Below are positions 5,490 to 9,377 of a stretch of 9,377 nucleotides of DNA, piece by piece. Each line of letters starts with the position of its first letter. The first letter of the stretch is position 1. The notes below the pieces were generated by a model, which saw only the letters and a program-made list of their open reading frames with translations, was not told where the DNA came from and searched no databases. Origin of the DNA: Pseudomonadota bacterium (GTDB lineage Bacteria; Pseudomonadota; Alphaproteobacteria; Acetobacterales; Acetobacteraceae); assembly GCA_021805485.1 (NCBI GenBank), contig JAJZFF010000068.1, forward strand, positions 1 to 9,377. Direction: 5' to 3'. Made by a program: the position numbers and the translations under genes.

Positions 5490-6518
5490 TCAGGAGAGTT
5501 TGCGCGGCGCCGTTGCGCCGGCGGGCGGGAAGCTGTCGTGGGTGTTGAGCCAGATGCCGTGCGGCGAGCGCCCAGCGGGAATGACGCGCCAGGTGCCGCT
5601 GACCGGGTCGATGATCGCCACCGAATGGGCGAAGCGCCGCGTCGCCCAGATCATCCCGTCCGGGGCGAAATCGAGATCGTCCGGGCCGCCGCTCACGGCG
5701 AAGCTGCGCTCGACATGCAGCGTGTGGGCATCGAGCACTGAGATCGTACTGTCGACGCGGTTGGTGGCGTAGATGAAGCGGCCGTCTGGGGACAGGAACA
5801 GGTTGTGTGCGCCGCGTCCGGTCGGGATGCGCCGGCGGATGTGGCCGTCGGCGGCGTCCACCACGCCGATCGCGTTGTCACCCATCAGGCCGACGAGCAC
5901 CTCGCCGTCATGGAACAGCACCCCCGCCGGGGTCGCGCCGACATCGACGTTCCACAGCACGCGGCCGCTGGCGACCTCGATCGCGGCGAGCCGGTTGGTG
6001 CGCTGAAGGGAGACGAACACGATTTTCGAATCGGGCGTGAAATTGGCGTGGCTCGGCATCGCCGCCAGCGCCACGCGGTGGGCGAGCTGCAGGCTGGCGG
6101 CGTCGTAGATGTCCACCTGGTTGCGCGCCAGTCCGTTCACCACCAGCCATTTTCCGTCCGGGCTGAACTGGAGCTGGTACGGATCGCTGATCGTGACCTG
6201 GCGCTGCACCGCGCCGCTGCGGGGGTCGAGAAAATAGACCGTGTTGCCGACGGTGTCGCCGACCAGCAGCGAGGCGTGATCCGGGCTCAGCGCCATGTGG
6301 TGCGGCTCGCGCTGCACCGGGATGCGGCGCAGTTCCTGGCCGGTGGTGATATCGATGACGCTGAGCGAGGCCTCCGCGGAGTTGACGACGAAGGCGAGCC
6401 CAGCGGCCGCCGGCGGCCCGGCGGCCCGGAGCCGGGCGCCCGGAATCGCGGCCAGAGGCACGGCCAGAAACGCGGCCACCGCCGCGGCCCGCGCGCCGCT
6501 CCGCCTCCATCGCCGCAT
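5490..6518 (-). CDS. Exported YVTN-type beta-propeller protein
   Basis: The 342-residue product starts with an arginine-rich N-terminus (MRRWRR) and a hydrophobic signal segment (about 11-32). The remainder is a series of roughly 40-residue repeats of the YVTN/YncE kind: AFVVNSAEASLSVIDITTG (42-60), LLVGDTVGNTVYFLDPRSG, LVVNGLARNQVDIYDAASL, VFVSLQRTNRLAAIEVASG, IYATNRVDSTISVLDAHTL and MIWATRRFAHSVAIIDPVSG. SPDG or TPDS turns lie between the blades. Such propellers are periplasmic scaffolds or binding proteins, usually without known catalysis. A related family is associated with PQQ-dependent catabolism, which would fit the dehydrogenase locus nearby, but I cannot assign this protein to it. 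AAGGAG lies six bases before the ATG at 6518, which sets the start although the frame is open to 6620. It heads a tight unit with the hydroxylase gene. Confidence 0.87.
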   Translation of the reverse strand: MRRWRRSGARAAAVAAFLAVPLAAIPGARLRAAGPPAAAGLAFVVNSAEASLSVIDITTGQELRRIPVQREPHHMALSPDHASLLVGDTVGNTVYFLDPRSGAVQRQVTISDPYQLQFSPDGKWLVVNGLARNQVDIYDAASLQLAHRVALAAMPSHANFTPDSKIVFVSLQRTNRLAAIEVASGRVLWNVDVGATPAGVLFHDGEVLVGLMGDNAIGVVDAADGHIRRRIPTGRGAHNLFLSPDGRFIYATNRVDSTISVLDAHTLHVERSFAVSGGPDDLDFAPDGMIWATRRFAHSVAIIDPVSGTWRVIPAGRSPHGIWLNTHDSFPPAGATAPRKLS

Positions 6519-6534
6519 GGCAAGCTCCTTTCCT

Positions 6535-6566
6535 CGAATGCGCCTGGCCCCGAATGCGCCTGGCCC
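6535..6566 (+). repeat. Two perfect 16-bp tandem repeats upstream of the propeller gene
   Basis: CGAATGCGCCTGGCCC occurs twice without a gap (6535-6550 and 6551-6566), followed by a degenerate third start (ATCAATGCGGCCGG). The array is 17 bases upstream of the propeller ATG, just behind its ribosome binding site, inside the roughly 155-base gap that follows the peroxidase gene. Role unknown. Confidence 0.85.
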
Positions 6567-6673
6567 ATCAATGCGGCCGGACGTCAGGCTTGTGCCCATC
6601 CGTCCAGCCGGCACCTCCATTCGATAACACGGGCAGACGCTTCCGGCGAGTTGCGGAGATTACGTACGAGCCG

Positions 6674-7717
6674 CTATTCGACCGGCTGCGGCGTCGTCGC
6701 CACGCTCGGGGGCAGGATCGGGAAGACGACCTGCGGCTGCTTGCCGGTGAGGCTGTCGAGGAAGGCGACGATGTCCTGGATCTCGCTGTCCGACAGGGTC
6801 TTGCCGAGCTGCGAGCGGGCCATCACCGTCACCGCCTGGGTCAGACTCCAGGCCGAGCCCGAGTGGAAATAGGGCGCGGTGAGCGCGACGTTGCGCAGGC
6901 CGGGAACCTTGAAGACATAGTCGTCGGCGACCGTGTTGGTGACGGCGAGGCGGCCGTGGTCGTTGGGCGGCAGATATTCCCAGCCCGGCTTCTCGACGAC
7001 GCCGAACGGCGCATACATCCGCCCGCCGATGTTGATGCCGTTATGGCAGGCCGCGCAGCCGGCATCGATGAAGGTCGCGAGCCCCTTCTTGGCCGGCCCG
7101 GAGAGCGCGGCGTCGTCGCCCTTGAGCCAGAGATCGAACGGCGCATCGGGGGTGATCAGGGTCGATTCGAAAACGGCGATCGCGCGCTCGATATTGCCGT
7201 AGGTGATCGGGTCGGCATCGCCGGGGAAGGCGGCCTTGAACGCGGTGACGTAGCCGGGGATGCCCTTGAGCTGCGCCACGGCGTGGCTCTTGGTGATGCT
7301 CATCTCGATCGGGTTGACGATCGGGCCGCCGGCCTGCTCCTTCAGGTCCTTGGCGCGGCCGTCCCAGAACTGGGCCGTGTTGAACATGGCGTTGAACACG
7401 GTCGGTGCGTTGCGCGCGCCGTGCTGCCAGTTGTGGCCGATCGAATTGGCCCGCCCGTCGGCCCCGCCGAGGCCGATCAGGTGGCAGGAATTGCAGCTGA
7501 TATTGTGGCTCTCGGACAGGCGCGGGTCGAAATAGAGCATGCGCCCGAGATCGACCTTGGCCGGCGTTGTCGGGTTGTCCGGCACTTCCGGGGCGATCTC
7601 CGGGATCACGCCGAAGAGCTGCTTCGCCTGGGCGCGGAGCGGATCTTCGGCCCGCGCGGGCGGCAGGGCGAGGACGAGGGCGGCACCGAAGGCGAGCGTG
7701 AGAGGCACGAGACGCAT
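6674..7717 (-). CDS. Periplasmic di-heme cytochrome c peroxidase
   Basis: The 347-residue product has a signal peptide (1-23, cleavage after ARA) and two heme motifs, CNSCH (75-79) and CAACH (221-225), as in bacterial CcpA/MauG-family enzymes. H71 in SHNISCNSCH fits the distal ligand of the peroxidatic heme. The NPIEM motif (135-139) supplies E138, the likely catalytic glutamate. M299 in VMARSQLG is the probable ligand of the electron-accepting heme. FHSGSAW (284-290) is also characteristic. Length is normal. The family reduces hydrogen peroxide with electrons from small c-type cytochromes, and the cytochrome of the left block is a possible donor. The methionine ligand points to a true peroxidase rather than MauG, which uses tyrosine there. 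CAGGAGAT precedes the ATG at 7717 at good spacing and decides the start; the frame is open to 7837. The propeller gene follows after about 155 bases. Confidence 0.92.
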   Translation of the reverse strand: MRLVPLTLAFGAALVLALPPARAEDPLRAQAKQLFGVIPEIAPEVPDNPTTPAKVDLGRMLYFDPRLSESHNISCNSCHLIGLGGADGRANSIGHNWQHGARNAPTVFNAMFNTAQFWDGRAKDLKEQAGGPIVNPIEMSITKSHAVAQLKGIPGYVTAFKAAFPGDADPITYGNIERAIAVFESTLITPDAPFDLWLKGDDAALSGPAKKGLATFIDAGCAACHNGINIGGRMYAPFGVVEKPGWEYLPPNDHGRLAVTNTVADDYVFKVPGLRNVALTAPYFHSGSAWSLTQAVTVMARSQLGKTLSDSEIQDIVAFLDSLTGKQPQVVFPILPPSVATTPQPVE

Positions 7718-7858
7718 GACGATCTCCTGGCCACGTTCAACTCGCGGATAGGATACTGCATCGCAACAATCGCGGCATGCCCGCCCGCGTATGGCAGGGT
7801 TGCGCGGGACGCCCAAGCCATTGACCGCGCGATGCAAGTCCTTCGCAGTTGCGCGCGC

Positions 7859-8155
7859 TCAGAGATAGCTCCGGCCGTCCAGATACGCCTTGCGCCAGCG
7901 GGTGATCTCGACGCGGTCGAAGAGGTCGGCGCGGGTGAACGGGTCGGCGGCGATGAAGGCCTCGGCCGCGGCGCGGGTCTCGACATCGAGCAGATAGACC
8001 CCGCCGAGCGCGCTTGCGCCATCGTCGCTGAGCTTGGCGCCGCAAGCCAGCAGGCTGGCTTTGTTTGCGTCGAGATACGCGATATGGGCGGCCCGGTGAT
8101 CGGCGCGCGTTTGGGCGTGGCCGGGACGGTCGTAGGTTTCGATGAGATAGGGCAT
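7859..8155 (-). CDS. YciI-family small protein
   Basis: The 98-residue product has the ferredoxin-like YciI pattern. It begins PYLIETYDRPG, followed by RADHRAAHIAYL (17-28) with the conserved H24, a central GGVYLLDVE strand (51-59) and the conserved AADPF turn (69-73) before RADLFDRVEITRW. Proteins of this family are small cytoplasmic dimers with a conserved His-Asp pair, and their function is mostly unknown. A role in degradation or as a small-molecule binding domain has been suggested for some. Length is typical for a stand-alone member. AGGAGGAA lies six bases before the ATG at 8155. The gene is divergent from the glycosyltransferase with almost no intergenic space. The peroxidase gene follows on the same strand after 141 bases, a gap in which I see no convincing promoter, hairpin or further gene. 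Confidence 0.88.
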   Translation of the reverse strand: MPYLIETYDRPGHAQTRADHRAAHIAYLDANKASLLACGAKLSDDGASALGGVYLLDVETRAAAEAFIAADPFTRADLFDRVEITRWRKAYLDGRSYL

Positions 8156-8177
8156 GGCGGGTTCCTCCTACGGCTCG

Positions 8178-9314
8178 ATGCTAGACGCCGGCGGCGGCTT
8201 GGCAAGGCGGCGCGTCGCCGTGCTGCTGCCCCCGCGCGAGGCCTTCGCCCCGGCGGCGACCGGCGCGATCGGGCTCCTGGTGCGGATGCTGAACGCCGAG
8301 CCGGATGGCTTCGCGCCGCTGGTGCTCGGCCCCGCGCCGCCGACACCGGCCTTCACCGCGCCGCTCTTCCGCGCACTCGTGCCGTCCTTCTGGCCGCCCG
8401 CGCCCTTTGCCCGCCGCTACGCCGCCGCCGCCCTCGCCGCGCTGCGGGCCGAACCGCCCGACCTCGTCGAGGTCCATAACCGGCCGGACATCGCGCTGTT
8501 CCTCGCGGGCTGCCTGCCGCACCCGGTCGGGCTCGTGCTGCACAACGACCCGCAATCCATGCCCGCCGCCCGCAGCGCCGCCGAGCGGGCGGCGTTGCTC
8601 GGCAGGCTCGCTGGTGTCGCCACGGTCTCGCGCTTTCTGCGCGGCCGGCTGCTCGAAGGGCTGGGCGTTGACGAGGCTGCCGTCGCCCTGCTGCCGAACT
8701 GCCTCGATCTCGACGCCCTGCCGCCGCCGGCCGAACCGCGCGAGGCGCTGATCCTGTTCGCCGGGCGCGTCGTCGCCGACAAGGGCGCGGACAGCTTCGT
8801 CACCGCCTGCGCCGCCGCCCTGCCGGCGCTGCCCGGCTGGCGGGCGGAGATGATCGGCGCCGACCGCTTCGGCCCGGACAGTCCCGAAACACCCTTCCTC
8901 CGCGCGCTGCGGCCGCGGGCCGAGGCAGCCGGGGTGGTTCTGCGCGGCTATCGTCCGCATCCGGAGGTGCTGGCGGCGATGGCGCGTGCCGCCATCGTCG
9001 CGGTGCCGAGCCGCTGGCCGGAGCCGTTCGGCCTCACCGCGCTGGAGGCGATGGCCAGCGGCGCGGCGCTGGTCTGTTCCGACCGCGGCGGCCTGCCCGA
9101 GGTCGCGGGCGGGGCGGCGCTGGTCATCGATCCGGACGATCCCGCCGCGATCGCCGCCGCACTCATCGCCCTGGCCCGCGATCCGGACCGGCGCGCCGCG
9201 CTGGGCGCGGCCGGCGTGGCACGGGCGCGCCGCTTCGACCGCGCCGCCGGCCGCGCCGCGCTCGCCGCCTGGCGGGAACGCCTGCTCGCCGCCGGTGGCC
9301 GCGCGCGCCGATGA
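8178..9314 (+). CDS. GT4-type glycosyltransferase
   Basis: The 378-residue product has the two-domain GT-B layout. The N-terminal domain begins RRVAVLLPPREAF (11-23) with TGAIG (28-32) and includes the VEVHNRPD (97-104) and LVLHNDPQ (119-126) acceptor-side segments. The C-terminal donor domain begins with LFAGRVVADKG (193-203), where R197 and K202 are the usual phosphate-binding pair. It continues to the EPFGLTALE motif (282-290), which is the E-x7-E signature of family GT4 retaining enzymes. It should move a sugar from a nucleotide-sugar donor to an envelope glycan or lipid, but donor and acceptor are not identifiable. The start is uncertain: ATG 8178 fits the family length, while the in-frame ATG 8154 overlaps the start codon of the divergent YciI gene. 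Neither has a clear ribosome binding site. The protein is very alanine-rich, in line with the high GC. Confidence 0.87.
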   Translation: MLDAGGGLARRRVAVLLPPREAFAPAATGAIGLLVRMLNAEPDGFAPLVLGPAPPTPAFTAPLFRALVPSFWPPAPFARRYAAAALAALRAEPPDLVEVHNRPDIALFLAGCLPHPVGLVLHNDPQSMPAARSAAERAALLGRLAGVATVSRFLRGRLLEGLGVDEAAVALLPNCLDLDALPPPAEPREALILFAGRVVADKGADSFVTACAAALPALPGWRAEMIGADRFGPDSPETPFLRALRPRAEAAGVVLRGYRPHPEVLAAMARAAIVAVPSRWPEPFGLTALEAMASGAALVCSDRGGLPEVAGGAALVIDPDDPAAIAAALIALARDPDRRAALGAAGVARARRFDRAAGRAALAAWRERLLAAGGRARR

Positions 9315-9316
9315 CC

Positions 9317-9326
9317 CCTATATAGG
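9317..9326. promoter_or_regulatory. AT-rich 10-bp palindrome upstream of the last gene
   Basis: CCTATATAGG is a perfect palindrome two bases after the glycosyltransferase stop. TATATA could serve as a -10 box for the next gene, giving a leader of about 35 bases. No -35 match is seen upstream, so the promoter reading is weak. Confidence 0.3.
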
Positions 9327-9353
9327 TCGGGAAATCTCCCTTCCCTGGATTCT

Positions 9354-9357
9354 GGAG
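9354..9357 (+). promoter_or_regulatory. Ribosome binding site for the right-edge gene
   Basis: GGAG stands seven bases before the ATG at 9365 and supports a real start there. Confidence 0.5.
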
Positions 9358-9364
9358 TAACGCA

Positions 9365-9377
9365 ATGGCGGAGGCAG
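9365..9377 (+). CDS. Start of a gene cut off by the right edge
   Basis: Only four codons (MAEA) are visible, following a well-placed GGAG and a possible AT-rich promoter element. The gap of about 50 bases and the palindrome suggest a unit separate from the glycosyltransferase. Its function cannot be told. Confidence 0.5.

Noticed and set aside
4600..5772. Plus-strand open frame antisense to the hydroxylase
   Set aside because: The minus-strand frame has complete histidine boxes, while this one is an Arg/Gln/His-rich shadow without motifs.
7718..7858. Promoter or small gene in the gap upstream of the peroxidase
   Set aside because: The TATCCT box has no -35 partner at proper spacing, and no short frame with a ribosome binding site was convincing.
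6554..8479. Plus-strand open frame of 641 codons across the peroxidase and YciI genes
   Set aside because: It lies antisense to two recognised genes and then runs out of frame through the glycosyltransferase. It has low-complexity Arg/Ala/Gly-rich text and no domain.

Overview
The window is high-GC and gene-dense. Its genes have features typical of Alphaproteobacteria: a PQQ-dependent alcohol dehydrogenase with its own cytochrome c, a periplasmic di-heme peroxidase, many Sec signal peptides and short gene gaps. Acetobacteraceae and methylotrophic Rhizobiales are both plausible hosts, but nothing here (no rRNA or tRNA) decides the lineage. No insertion sequence, prophage, CRISPR array or RNA gene was recognised, and no gap between genes exceeds about 160 bases.

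Left block (1-3059, minus strand). Reading leftwards, there is a single-domain rhodanese, a PQQ-dependent alcohol dehydrogenase, a class I-like cytochrome c with four extra cysteines, and the signal-peptide end of a further exported protein that runs off the window. The last three look like one periplasmic alcohol-oxidation operon: the dehydrogenase oxidises an alcohol, the cytochrome takes the electrons, and the third product is exported. The dehydrogenase carries the extra aspartate (D325, two residues after catalytic D323) that marks lanthanide-using enzymes, although the rest of its sequence reads as ethanol-type rather than classical XoxF. A perfect 9-bp hairpin lies between dehydrogenase and cytochrome, and a 7-bp hairpin separates the rhodanese from the dehydrogenase.

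Centre (3060-4204). The rhodanese is divergent from a plus-strand cysteine synthase, so two sulfur genes share a short control region. That region holds four copies of a 15-bp direct repeat ending just before the cysteine synthase ribosome binding site.

Right block (4149-8155, minus strand). Five genes run leftwards: a YciI-family protein, a di-heme cytochrome c peroxidase, an exported YVTN-type beta-propeller protein, a membrane fatty acid hydroxylase/sterol desaturase-family protein, and a small MliC-like lipoprotein whose 3' end overlaps the end of the cysteine synthase gene. The last three are tightly spaced (5 and 16 bases). The peroxidase and the YciI gene are set apart by about 155 and 141 bases and may have their own promoters. 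A two-copy 16-bp repeat lies ahead of the propeller gene.

Right edge (8178-9377, plus strand). A GT4 glycosyltransferase is divergent from the YciI gene, with almost no space between the two starts. It is followed by a 10-bp AT-rich palindrome and the first four codons of another gene.

The most notable points are the lanthanide signature on an ethanol-type dehydrogenase, the unexplained short tandem repeats at three gene starts, and the grouping of peroxidase, propeller and di-iron hydroxylase genes. Their joint role is inference only.
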